From positions 1 to 64,000 of the forward strand of contig DATEDF010000058.1 of NCBI GenBank assembly GCA_035286465.1: a stretch of 64,000 nucleotides of DNA, given 5' to 3'. The DNA is from Fen-1231 sp035286465 (GTDB taxonomy: Bacteria; Gemmatimonadota; Gemmatimonadetes; Gemmatimonadales; Gemmatimonadaceae). The position numbers and the translations under genes were made by a program. This document shows positions 24,429 to 32,623 of the stretch, in pieces. The notes under the pieces were generated by a model. The model saw only the letters and a list, made by a program, of their open reading frames with translations, did no database searches and had not been told where the DNA came from. The stretch's first letter is position 1; each line of letters begins with the position of its first letter.

Positions 24429-26228
24429 GTGAGAGCGCTGCGCCGCCTCCTTCCATATTACCACCCCTACCGCCTCCAGGTTGCATTCGGCCTCGGATGC
24501 GTGGTCGCGTCCGTCACGCTCTTCAACGCGATCCCGACGCTCCTGCGAGAGGCGATTGACGGGCTGCGCACCGGCGCCGGCGCGCCGGCCGTGTGGAGCG
24601 TGGCCGTCCGGATGGTGGGCGTCACGCTCGTGATGGCCCTGTTCCGCTGGCAGATGCGCGAGAGGCTGAACGGCGTGAGCCGGCGCATCGAGAACGACCT
24701 GCGCGACGTGCTCTTCGCGCACCTCGCGACGCTCGACGCCGGGTTCTACGCGCGCACACGGACGGGCGAGATCATGGCGCGCCTCACGAACGACCTGGGC
24801 GCGGTGCGGATGGCGGCCGGCCCCGCCATCATGTACCTCACGAACACGATCTTCGGCGGCGTGATCGCGCTCGTGTTCATGCTGCACATCAGCGCGACGC
24901 TCACCGGCCTCGCCCTGCTGCCGATGCTCTTCCTCCCGCTCGTGATGCTCAAGCTCGGCGACGCGGTGCACGAGCGCTTCGAGGCCGTGCAGGCGCACTT
25001 CGGCGACCTCACGACGCGCTCGCAGGAGAACCTCTCGGGCGTGCGCATCGTCCGCGCCTACCGGCAGGAGCGGGCGGAGTCGGAGCGATTCGCCGCGATG
25101 AGCACGGAGTACGTGCGCCTGAACATGCGGCTCGCGCGGCTCTATGGCGTGATGAACCCGGCCTTCACGGTGCTCGCGGGGCTGGGCGCCGCGGCCGTGC
25201 TCGGGATCGGCGGCGCGTTCGTGATCCAGGGCGCGATGACCGTCGGTGCGTTCGTGGCATTCGGGTTCTATCTCGCGAACCTCACCTGGCCCCTCATCGC
25301 GCTCGGCTGGGTGACCAACCTGTTCCAGCGCGGCGCGGCCTCGATGGGCCGGCTGAACGAGCTGCTCGACGAGACGCCCGCGATCACCTCGCCCGCGAAG
25401 GCGCGCGCGCTGCCGCCGGCCGGCGCCGGCCGCGCGATCGAGTTCCGCCACGTGTCGTTCGCGTATCCCGCGCGGGGCGTCGCGCGCGACCGCCCGCCCT
25501 CCACGGCGGGCGACGGCGCAGGGGAGCCGCAACGACGCGACGTGCTGCACGACGTCTCGTTCTCGATTCCCGCCGGCGGCACGCTCGGCGTCGTGGGCGC
25601 CACGGGCAGCGGCAAGAGCACGCTGCTCGAGCTCATCCCGCGCGTGTTCGACTCGACGCGGGGCGACGTGCGGATTGACGGCGTCCCAGTGACGTCGCTC
25701 GACGTCGCGGCGCTCCGGCGCGAGATCGGGTTCGTGCCGCAGGAGAGCCTGCTGTTCAGCGACACGCTCCTCGCGAACCTCACCTACGCCGGTACGTCGG
25801 AGGACAGCGCCCGCTGGGCCGCCGGCGTCGCGCAGCTGGCCGACACCATCGCGGCGTTCCCCGGCGGCTGGGCCACCATGCTCGGCGAACGCGGCGTCAA
25901 TCTCTCCGGCGGGCAGAAGCAGCGCGCGGCGACGTCGCGCGCGCTCGCGCGCCGCCCCGCCATCGTGATTCTCGACGACGCCCTCTCGGCGGTGGACACG
26001 CACACCGAAGCGGCCATCCTGCGCGGCTTCCGCGAGGCGCTCGCCGGCCGCACGGCCGTCATCGCGTCGCACCGCGTCACCGCGATCCGCGAGGCGACGC
26101 ACATCATCGTGCTCGATGAGGGCCGCATCGTGGAGCGCGGAACCCACGAAACGTTGCTCGCGCAGCGGGGTAAGTACTGGGCGCTGCTCCGCCGGCAGCA
26201 GCTGGAAGAAGCGGTCGAGGCGGCGTGA
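24429..26228 (+). CDS. ABC exporter, fused membrane and ATPase half-transporter
   Basis: GTG 24429 gives about 599 residues; an ATG at 24390 is in frame but would overlap the antisense lipoprotein start. Six membrane helices (first ~330 residues) are followed by an ATPase with Walker A GATGSGKST, Q-loop FVPQESLLF, signature NLSGGQKQR and Walker B AIVILDDALSAVD, then the switch His in IASHRV. The DDALSAVDT form is typical of the MdlA/YheI branch, which usually works as a heterodimer, but no partner gene is adjacent. Substrate unknown. Confidence 0.92.
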   Translation: MRALRRLLPYYHPYRLQVAFGLGCVVASVTLFNAIPTLLREAIDGLRTGAGAPAVWSVAVRMVGVTLVMALFRWQMRERLNGVSRRIENDLRDVLFAHLATLDAGFYARTRTGEIMARLTNDLGAVRMAAGPAIMYLTNTIFGGVIALVFMLHISATLTGLALLPMLFLPLVMLKLGDAVHERFEAVQAHFGDLTTRSQENLSGVRIVRAYRQERAESERFAAMSTEYVRLNMRLARLYGVMNPAFTVLAGLGAAAVLGIGGAFVIQGAMTVGAFVAFGFYLANLTWPLIALGWVTNLFQRGAASMGRLNELLDETPAITSPAKARALPPAGAGRAIEFRHVSFAYPARGVARDRPPSTAGDGAGEPQRRDVLHDVSFSIPAGGTLGVVGATGSGKSTLLELIPRVFDSTRGDVRIDGVPVTSLDVAALRREIGFVPQESLLFSDTLLANLTYAGTSEDSARWAAGVAQLADTIAAFPGGWATMLGERGVNLSGGQKQRAATSRALARRPAIVILDDALSAVDTHTEAAILRGFREALAGRTAVIASHRVTAIREATHIIVLDEGRIVERGTHETLLAQRGKYWALLRRQQLEEAVEAA

Positions 26229-26314
26229 GGCACGCCGTCCCGGGGCGACCCGCGAGTCACCGGGAAGCCGGTGTGCGCGGGACTTCGGAACGGATCTCGA
26301 AGGAAGGAGGCCAG

Positions 26315-26851
26315 ATGGCCAGGGTCGGACGCGGGTTCTTCCTGTTGCTCACCGGGCTGCTCGTGACGGCTGCCGCCCAAGCGCAGGGACGCAGGATGGG
26401 AATGGGAAGGGGCATGCACCTCTCGGCGGCCGTCGGTGCCAACCTGCCGATCGGCGACCTCGACCGGCAGGCGCAGACCGGTTTCGGCATCGCGATCCGC
26501 TCGGAGATGAGCGAGAGCAGCGGACCGTGGAAGGTCCGCGGGGGGATCGCGTTCGACATGTTCTCTGGGAAGGGTGCCGTGGACAACTACCAGTATCTGA
26601 GCTACTTCACGCTCGATCTCGTCCACGAAACCAGCAAGACGGTGTACCAGTACGGCGGAGTCGGGCTCTATCAGTCGAAGACGGCGGTCGAGGACGAAGC
26701 CCGGAGCGAGAGCGATTTCGGCTTCCAGGGCGGTGTCGGCGTCAACTTCGGCAAGGATCGAAAGACGTTTCTCGAGTTCGGGCTCGTGGATGTGATCACG
26801 ACGGGGAGGACGAGTGTGTGGTTCCCGGTGAAGATCGGGATCCGGCTGTGA
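26315..26851 (+). CDS. Small outer-membrane beta-barrel protein
   Basis: ATG 26315 follows AAGGAGG. The 178-residue protein has a signal peptide (FFLLLTGLLVTAAAQAQ) and alternating amphipathic strands such as MHLSAAVGANLPIGDLD and GFQGGVGVNFGKDRKTF, ending IGIRL. This matches OmpW/OprF-like eight-stranded barrels. No specific function can be given. It follows the ABC exporter by 86 bp and may be co-transcribed. Confidence 0.75.
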   Translation: MARVGRGFFLLLTGLLVTAAAQAQGRRMGMGRGMHLSAAVGANLPIGDLDRQAQTGFGIAIRSEMSESSGPWKVRGGIAFDMFSGKGAVDNYQYLSYFTLDLVHETSKTVYQYGGVGLYQSKTAVEDEARSESDFGFQGGVGVNFGKDRKTFLEFGLVDVITTGRTSVWFPVKIGIRL

Positions 26852-26875
26852 GGTGCCCGCCGCCCGCCGCGGCCG

Positions 26876-27607
26876 TCAGAGCCGGCTTCTGATGAACTCG
26901 GGCGTCACCTGCTGCAGTTTGGTCGCCAGCAGCGTGAACCGGTTCGTCACGAGCAGCAGGCCCACGAAGATGAGCAGCACGCCGGCGATCCGGTTCACCC
27001 AGACCATCTTCCCCTTGTGCTTCGCGAACAGCTCGACGAAGCGCTCCACCCCGAGCGCCGCGGCGAGGAACGGCACGGCGAGCCCGAGCGAGTACGTGAA
27101 GAGCAGCAGCAGGCCGCGCGCGAGATCCGCCTCGCTCGCGGTGTACGTGAGGATCGCGCCGAGGATCGGCCCGAGGCACGGACTCCACCCGGCGCCGAAG
27201 GCGAGGCCGACGACCACCGATCCCAGGTAGCCCATCGGCTTGTTGGCGAGGTGCACGCGGCGCTCGCGCATGAACGCCGTGATGTTGAGCACGCCGAGCA
27301 GGTAGAGCCCGAAGACGATGATGAGCGCGCCGCCCACCGCCGAGACCCAGTAGCGGTGGCGGAGGAGGAGCCGGCCGAGCGCCGTCGCGGTCGCGCCGAG
27401 GAGGACGAAGATGATCGTGAAGCCGAGGATGAAGAGGAGCGAATGCACGAGCGCCGTGCGTCGCGCCTTGGCCACGTCCTCGAACGAGAGCCCCGTGATG
27501 AAGGTCACGTAGCTCGGCACAAGCGGAAGCACGCAGGGCGAGAGGAAGCTGAGGAGCCCCGCGCTGAACGCGATGAGGATGCCGAGCGCGCCCGACACGT
27601 CGCTCAC
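26876..27607 (-). CDS. ccdA: CcdA-type thiol-disulfide/cytochrome c biogenesis membrane protein
   Basis: GTG 27607 overlaps the fur stop as GTGA. The 243-residue protein has six membrane helices with the two redox cysteine motifs LLSFLSPCVLPLVPSYV and AGWSPCLGPILGAIL, which carry electrons across the membrane. These P-C-x-x-P sites define CcdA/DsbD-beta. Partners (thioredoxin-like, cytochrome c proteins) are not in the window, although a cupredoxin gene is near. Confidence 0.92.
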   Translation of the reverse strand: MSDVSGALGILIAFSAGLLSFLSPCVLPLVPSYVTFITGLSFEDVAKARRTALVHSLLFILGFTIIFVLLGATATALGRLLLRHRYWVSAVGGALIIVFGLYLLGVLNITAFMRERRVHLANKPMGYLGSVVVGLAFGAGWSPCLGPILGAILTYTASEADLARGLLLLFTYSLGLAVPFLAAALGVERFVELFAKHKGKMVWVNRIAGVLLIFVGLLLVTNRFTLLATKLQQVTPEFIRSRL

Positions 27608-28164
27608 GCGTCCCGTCCCGCGCCGGCTGCGCCGGCCGCGCGGCAGTCGCGGCAGGTTCCGTAGACGATGAGGCGGTGGCGGTCGCGCGCGAACCCGCGC
27701 GACTCGGCAGCCTGCGAGATCAGGCGCTCGACATCGGCGTCGTGAAACTCCTCGATGCGCCCGCACGCGGTGCAGCGCAGCGCCTGGCGTTCGGAAGCGT
27801 CGCGCACGGGCTCGAACCGGCGGAACCCCTCGCTGAAGTCGCGCTCGATGACGAGCCCGCTTTCGACGAGCACGTCGAGCGTGCGGTAGACCGTAGCGGT
27901 CCCGATCCTCGTGCCGCGCGCCGCCAGCTCGCGGGCGATCTCCTCGGCGGCGAGCTGGCGGCCGGCTGCGAAGAGTATCTCGGCGATGGCCAGCCGCGGC
28001 GCGGTGGCGGGGAGATTCCGCTCGCGCAACCAGGCGCGGAATCGCTGCGTCGCGGCCGCACCGGCGGGCGCGGCGGGCGCGGCGGGCGCGGCGGGCGCGG
28101 CGGGCGCGGCGGGCGCGGCGGGCGCGGCGGGCGCGGCGGGCGCGGCTACGGCGTGCTCTGCCAT
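27604..28164 (-). CDS. Fur/PerR-family metalloregulator with Ala-Ala-Pro repeat
   Basis: The 186-residue protein has nine AAP repeats right after MAEHAV, then a Fur winged helix (LPATAPRLAIAEILFAAG, RIGTATVYRTLDVLVESGLV). The dimerisation domain keeps the structural zinc cysteines CTACG and CRDC and metal-site His residues (EEFHDADVE). PerR-like or Zur-like roles are both possible. The gene start lies inside the end of the preceding hypothetical gene and its stop overlaps ccdA, so it is part of one operon. Confidence 0.9.
   Translation of the reverse strand: MAEHAVAAPAAPAAPAAPAAPAAPAAPAAPAAPAGAAATQRFRAWLRERNLPATAPRLAIAEILFAAGRQLAAEEIARELAARGTRIGTATVYRTLDVLVESGLVIERDFSEGFRRFEPVRDASERQALRCTACGRIEEFHDADVERLISQAAESRGFARDRHRLIVYGTCRDCRAAGAAGAGRDA
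28066..28146. repeat. 9-bp in-frame tandem repeat in fur-type gene
   Basis: Nine copies of GGCGCGGCG (plus strand) encode nine Ala-Ala-Pro units at the N-terminus of the Fur-type regulator. Perfect short repeats of this kind slip during replication and would change protein length without a frameshift. Confidence 0.85.
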
Positions 28165-28529
28165 GCCGGCTCGCTCAGTAACGATCGGAGCTCGTGTGCC
28201 GTGACGCGCTCGGGCTCGATCGCCTCCCCAGCGCGTTCCTGCACGCCACGCACGACCGCATCCACCGTGCGCAGCGGCGCGTCCGCCTCGGGCACGACGC
28301 TCACCTCCCACCGGCCGCGCTCGGCGCCCTTGCGCGTCCACCGGTACAGCGCGGAAAAGACGATGTGCCGGCGCTCGGGCGACTCCGGCTCGGGCTCCGC
28401 CGCGATCACGGCGACGCCGGTTTCGAGCGGCCCCTGGCGTATCGGCGGGAAGAAGTGCAGCTCGACGATGCGCTCGGCGCTCACGCGCTCGAGAATCGCC
28501 TTCAGGAACCGTTCGCGCGTCTCGTTCAT
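28146..28529 (-). CDS. Conserved-looking hypothetical protein (127 residues)
   Basis: ATG 28529 follows a TGATG junction with a small upstream frame. The protein is mixed alpha/beta: TRERFLKAILERVSAERIVE, ELHFFPPIRQGPLETGVAVI, HIVFSALYRWTRKGAERGRW. No family recognised. Strand-rich pattern with few Cys suggests a cytoplasmic globular protein. Its stop lies 18 nt inside the fur-type gene, so they are coupled. Confidence 0.65.
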   Translation of the reverse strand: MNETRERFLKAILERVSAERIVELHFFPPIRQGPLETGVAVIAAEPEPESPERRHIVFSALYRWTRKGAERGRWEVSVVPEADAPLRTVDAVVRGVQERAGEAIEPERVTAHELRSLLSEPAWQSTP

Positions 28530-28639
28530 CACGCGGCGCCCGTTGGCGGCGTCGGCGCGGCGGGTGCCGGCACGAACGTCGCGTCGCGGGCGGCGGCGAA
28601 GCGCGCGGAGCTGAAATCGGGCGGGGCGCGGCCGGTCAC
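28529..28639 (-). CDS. Small 36-residue ORF, probably leaderless
   Basis: GTG 28639 opens a frame reading VTGRAPPDFSSARFAAARDA and ending TPPTGAA, stop overlapping the next ATG as TGATG. Almost every codon ends in G or C, as in real genes here. TACCTT ends 6 nt before the GTG, the leaderless pattern seen at other operon heads. It may be a leader peptide or small protein. No homology is recognised. Confidence 0.45.
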   Translation of the reverse strand: MTGRAPPDFSSARFAAARDATFVPAPAAPTPPTGAA

Positions 28640-28732
28640 GCCCTAAAGGTAGTGCGACGCAGGACGGCAGACGACCGACGGCGCCCCCCCGAGCAACCGC
28701 CGGCCGCCGGCCGCCCCACGAACGCAGAGCGC

Positions 28733-29131
28733 CTACTGGACCGTGACCTGCCCCGTCATGTAGCTGCCGTGAATCGTGCACGAGAACCCGAACGTCCCCG
28801 CCGTGTTGAACTGGCGCTGCACGGAGGTGCCGTTGCTGTCCCCGATGTTCGACGGCGCGCCGGAGGAGTTCGAGAACGTCACGTTGTGCGTGACGTTCTC
28901 GAACACGAAGGTCACCGTCGCTCCCCTCGCGACCGTGAGCGTGGACGGGCTGAAGGTGCTCCCGGACGTCGCCGTAACGGTGTTCGACGAGGCCGGCGGC
29001 GAGCCGGAGCCCGGCGTGCCCGACGTGGGGGTGGTGCCGTACGGGCCCGTGCCCGCGTCCTTGCCGCCTCCACCCCCGCACGCGGCCACAGCGAGCGTCA
29101 CGGCCAGACCCACCCCAGCGCGGATATTCAT
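28733..29131 (-). CDS. Plastocyanin-like copper-binding lipoprotein
   Basis: ATG 29131 follows GAGGAGG. A lipoprotein signal (GLAVTLAVAAC) and a Gly/Pro/Ser linker precede a cupredoxin domain. Copper ligands are visible: His in FENVTHNVTF and Cys, His and Met in CTIHGSYM. The 132-residue protein should be a periplasmic electron carrier. It stands alone on the minus strand. Confidence 0.9.
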   Translation of the reverse strand: MNIRAGVGLAVTLAVAACGGGGGKDAGTGPYGTTPTSGTPGSGSPPASSNTVTATSGSTFSPSTLTVARGATVTFVFENVTHNVTFSNSSGAPSNIGDSNGTSVQRQFNTAGTFGFSCTIHGSYMTGQVTVQ

Positions 29132-29289
29132 GCGGTCCTCCTCTCGGTTCCGAAGCGAGTACGATGGTTACAGCACTTACAAATGATTTACCCGTCCACC
29201 ATCCGTCTTGTCACGGAGGTGACAGGCCGGCCTCGGGGTGGGGCAAGTGCCCCTCCCCCTTCCCGCACCCCTCTCCGTCTCCCTGCGGC

Positions 29290-31584
29290 CTAGAGCAGGC
29301 TCACGGGGTCCCGGTCGAAGGTGATGCGGAGCGCTCCCCGGGAGGGCACGTCGAACTCCGTGAGGAACTGCCGGGCGAGGCGGGTGAGGGCCGCCGCCTT
29401 GACCGTGCGGAGCAGCAGGTGCCACCGCCAGCGCTGCTTGATGCGCTCGATGGGGCACGGCGCCGGCCCCACGATCTCCACCGCGCCTGCGAGAGGGCCG
29501 GCGCGCCGGGCCAGCCACTCCCCCGCCCGCTGCGCGACCGTCATCGTGGGCGTCTCCGCCGCGCCGCTCACCACGATGTTCGCGAGCCGCACGGTCGGCG
29601 GGTACGCCGGGCTCACGCGCCCCGGCAGCTCCTCGCCGACGAATCGCGCGTAGTCGTGCCCCACGGCGCACGCCACGGCGTGGTGCGTCGGGACGCGTGT
29701 CTGCACGATGACGAGGCCGCCCTTGGGCCCCCGCCCCGCGCGCCCCGCCACCTGGCTGATGAGCTGGAAGGTGCGCTCCGACGCGCGGAAATCGGGCAGG
29801 TTGATCCCGACGTCGGCGTCAATCACGCCCACCAGCGTGACGTTCGGATAGTCGAGTCCCTTCGCGATCATCTGGGTGCCGAGCAGGACGTCCACCTCGT
29901 GGCGCGCCACCCGATCGAGGATCCGGGAGTGCGCCCACTTGCCGCTCGTCGTGTCCACGTCCATCCGCGCGATGCGGGCCGCGGGGAGCCGTTCGCCAAG
30001 CAGGCGCTCGACCTGTTGCGTGCCCAGGCCACGCTGACGGAGCGTGGGCTCGCCGCACTGCGGGCACTCGTCGCGCGGCGCCTCCTGGTGCCGGCAGTAG
30101 TGGCAGACGAAGCGCTCGGGCGTGCGGTGATACGTGAGCGAGATGGAACAGTCGGGACACGCCGCCACCCACTCGCAGGCGCTGCACTGGACGAAGGACG
30201 CGTACCCGCGGCGGTTGAGCAGGAGGATGCTCTGCTCGTCCCTCTCCAGCCGTTCGATGAGCGCGCGCTCGAGCGGCTCGCTCAGGATGCCGCGCAGCTG
30301 GCGGTCCGCGGTGGAGAGGCCGGCGTTTCGCGTCGCGACGCGGAGGTCCACGACCTCGACGCGGGGCAGCGCGCCGCCGCCCACGCGCTCCGGAAGCGTG
30401 AGCAGGCGGTACTTCCCCGCGCGCGCGTTCTCCCAGCTCTCCAGGCTCGGCGTCGCGCTCCCGAGGACGCACACCGCGCCCGCCTCGCGCGCCCGGACGA
30501 TCGCGACCTCGCGCGCGTGGTAGCGCGGTGCTTCGCCCTGCTTGTACGTCGCCTCGTGCTCCTCATCCACGACGATCGCGCCCAGGTCGGCGAGCGGCGC
30601 GAACACCGCCGAGCGCGCGCCCACGGCGATGCGCCTCGCGCCGCTCCGGAGCGCCCGCCACGCGTCGTAGCGCTCGCCGTCGGAGAGTGCCGAATGGAGC
30701 ACGGCGACGGCATCGCCGAACACCGCACGGAAGCGATCCACGGCCTGCGGCGTGAGCGCGATCTCCGGCACGAGGACGATGGCGCTCTTCCCTTCCGTCT
30801 GAACGAGGCGCTTGAGCAGCTCGATGTAGACGAGGGTCTTCCCCGACCCGGTGATGCCGTGCAGGAGAAACGTCTCGCCCGCACGCGCGGCCGCGAGCGC
30901 GGCGATCGCCTGCCGCTGCGCGTCGGTCGGTCGGTGCGACGGCGCGGCGTCCGGCGTGCGCAGCTTGAACGGGTCGCGCGCGACGGTCTCCAGCTCGATG
31001 CGCGCGAGGCCGCGCTTCGCGAGGCCCTCCACGACGCCCGGTGAGCAGCCGAGCCGCTCGACGAGCTGGGCCACCGTGGCGTGGCCCCCGAGCGATTCGA
31101 GCAGCTCGTAGAGCGCGCGCTGCCGCGGCGAGCGCGCGAACGCCTGGTCGCGTTCGAGGAGCGAGGGGAGCCGCCGGGTGAGCGCGAGGACGCGCCGCGA
31201 TTTCACTCCGGGTTCGGGGCGCTGCGCCTCGCCGAGGGCGGCGGGGAGCGCGGCCCGGAGCACCAGGCCCAGGGGCGCCACATAGTAGTCCGACATCCAC
31301 CGGCACACCGCGAGCAGGTCGGGGCGAAACGCCGGCTCGGCGTCGGGAACGTCGAGCACCCGCTTCGGCGCCGTTCCCCCGAGCGCTGCGCCATCGCTCT
31401 CGCCCACGCAGTAGCCCACGGCGCGGCGATTCCGCACGGGGACGACCACGCGCGCGCCGGCGACGAGCGGGTAACGCGTCTCCCCCTCGACCGCGTAGGT
31501 GAAGGTGCGAAAGGCGGGAAGCGGGAGCGCGACCTCGACGAGTCTCCGCTGCTCGCGTGCGGGCGTCGGCGGGCCCTCGATCAG
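29290..31584 (-). CDS. priA: Primosomal helicase PriA, possible CTG start
   Basis: The helicase restarts stalled replication forks. The N-terminal DNA-binding domain begins LVEVALPLPAFRTFTYAVEG. Walker A is GITGSGKTLVY, DEEH is VVDEEHEATYKQG, and the zinc cluster has paired cysteines (CSACEWVAACPDC, CHYCRHQ, CPQC). Motif VI reads SQVAGRAGRG. No ATG, GTG or TTG lies in frame upstream of the conserved start; the best candidate is CTG 31584, which overlaps the kinase stop as CTGA, the same geometry as ATGA and GTGA junctions elsewhere here. From that codon the product has 764 residues. Confidence 0.93.
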   Translation of the reverse strand: MIEGPPTPAREQRRLVEVALPLPAFRTFTYAVEGETRYPLVAGARVVVPVRNRRAVGYCVGESDGAALGGTAPKRVLDVPDAEPAFRPDLLAVCRWMSDYYVAPLGLVLRAALPAALGEAQRPEPGVKSRRVLALTRRLPSLLERDQAFARSPRQRALYELLESLGGHATVAQLVERLGCSPGVVEGLAKRGLARIELETVARDPFKLRTPDAAPSHRPTDAQRQAIAALAAARAGETFLLHGITGSGKTLVYIELLKRLVQTEGKSAIVLVPEIALTPQAVDRFRAVFGDAVAVLHSALSDGERYDAWRALRSGARRIAVGARSAVFAPLADLGAIVVDEEHEATYKQGEAPRYHAREVAIVRAREAGAVCVLGSATPSLESWENARAGKYRLLTLPERVGGGALPRVEVVDLRVATRNAGLSTADRQLRGILSEPLERALIERLERDEQSILLLNRRGYASFVQCSACEWVAACPDCSISLTYHRTPERFVCHYCRHQEAPRDECPQCGEPTLRQRGLGTQQVERLLGERLPAARIARMDVDTTSGKWAHSRILDRVARHEVDVLLGTQMIAKGLDYPNVTLVGVIDADVGINLPDFRASERTFQLISQVAGRAGRGPKGGLVIVQTRVPTHHAVACAVGHDYARFVGEELPGRVSPAYPPTVRLANIVVSGAAETPTMTVAQRAGEWLARRAGPLAGAVEIVGPAPCPIERIKQRWRWHLLLRTVKAAALTRLARQFLTEFDVPSRGALRITFDRDPVSLL

Positions 31585-32597
31585 CCGGCGGGCGACCGGT
31601 CTTCCGCGCGCCGCGGCGGCGCGGCGCGCACGGTGCGCACGCGCTCGGGCGTGTGCACGCCCGCGCCGTGCAGGTACTCGAGGAGCGCGTCGGAGAGGTC
31701 CTGCCCGCGCTGGTGCCGCTCGTCCGGGTTCTTCCGGAGGCAACGCATCACGACGGCGGCGAGCGCGTCGGGGACGCGCGAGTCCACCTCGTGCACCGGC
31801 ACGGGCGCCTCGTGCACGTGCTTGTAGCCGATCGAGTAGCCGTCGGCGCCGTCGAAGGGCGGAAAGCCGACGAGACACTCGTAGAGCATCACGCCGACGG
31901 CGTAGAGGTCGCTCCGGCCGTCGAGCGTCTTTCCCATCGCCTGCTCCGGCGCCATGTAGTGCGGCGTTCCCATCGCGCGCCCGCCGGCGGTGAGGCGGCC
32001 GTGGAACCGCGCGGTCGCGATGCCGAAATCGGTGAGCATCGCGTTGCCGTCATCGTCGAAGAGGACGTTGTCGGGCTTGACGTCGCGGTGGATCACGCCG
32101 CGGCGGTGCGCGTAGTCGAGCGCGCAGCTCACCTGGCTCGCGATGCCCGCGATCCGCTCGGGCGGGATCGTGCGGTCTTTCGTGAGGTCGTCGGCGAGGC
32201 AACCGCCGCCCAGGTAGGGCATCACGAGGTAGACGACCTCGCCTGCCTCGCCGTAGTCGATCGGCGTGCAGATGAGCGGGTGCACGAGCCGGCTCGAGGC
32301 CTCCACCTCCCGGCGGAATCGGAGGCGCATCTCCTCGTCCCGCGCCAGGTGCGCGTGCATCACCTTCACGGCGAGCGGGCGGCCGAGTCGCTCGTGCTCG
32401 GCGGCGTAGACGTCGGCCATCCCGCCGGAGCCCAGGCGGCGGACGATGCGGTAGCGGTCCCCGGTCGCCTGGCGGAGCGCGGTGATGAGCGCGTCGGGCG
32501 CCTCCGGGGCGCCGCGCACGGACGGCAGCGTGCCGCCGCACTTGGCGCATTCCGGCGCGGCGCTCCGGTTCCAGGTGCCGCAGGCGGGGCAGAACAT
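31581..32597 (-). CDS. Hanks-type Ser/Thr protein kinase with N-terminal zinc ribbon
   Basis: ATG 32597 has TAGATT ending 7 nt upstream, so it may be leaderless. Residues 3-20 hold a zinc ribbon (Cys3, Cys6, Cys17, Cys20). The kinase domain follows from about residue 45: glycine loop LGSGGMADVYAAEH, ATP Lys in LAVKVMHAHL, catalytic VIHRDVKPDNVLFDDD and DFGIATARF, APE motif MAPEQAMG. All catalytic residues are present. There is no transmembrane helix, so it is cytoplasmic. It sits between the HDAC-like and priA genes; its target is unknown. Confidence 0.92.
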   Translation of the reverse strand: MFCPACGTWNRSAAPECAKCGGTLPSVRGAPEAPDALITALRQATGDRYRIVRRLGSGGMADVYAAEHERLGRPLAVKVMHAHLARDEEMRLRFRREVEASSRLVHPLICTPIDYGEAGEVVYLVMPYLGGGCLADDLTKDRTIPPERIAGIASQVSCALDYAHRRGVIHRDVKPDNVLFDDDGNAMLTDFGIATARFHGRLTAGGRAMGTPHYMAPEQAMGKTLDGRSDLYAVGVMLYECLVGFPPFDGADGYSIGYKHVHEAPVPVHEVDSRVPDALAAVVMRCLRKNPDERHQRGQDLSDALLEYLHGAGVHTPERVRTVRAAPPRRAEDRSPAG

Positions 32598-32623
32598 GGA
32601 CCGAAATCTACAGCGGCCGCCGG

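Noticed and set aside
23544..26147. An 867-codon minus-strand frame
   Set aside because: Only its last 290 codons (from ATG 24416) form a protein with a signal peptide; the rest is antisense to the ABC exporter.
28062..28148. Repeat array as possible CRISPR
   Set aside because: Units are 9 bp, perfect and without spacers; it is a coding tandem repeat. No CRISPR array or cas gene is in the window.
29235..29258. GC-rich hairpin after priA as a terminator
   Set aside because: The stem has one mismatch and no T run follows on the minus strand.
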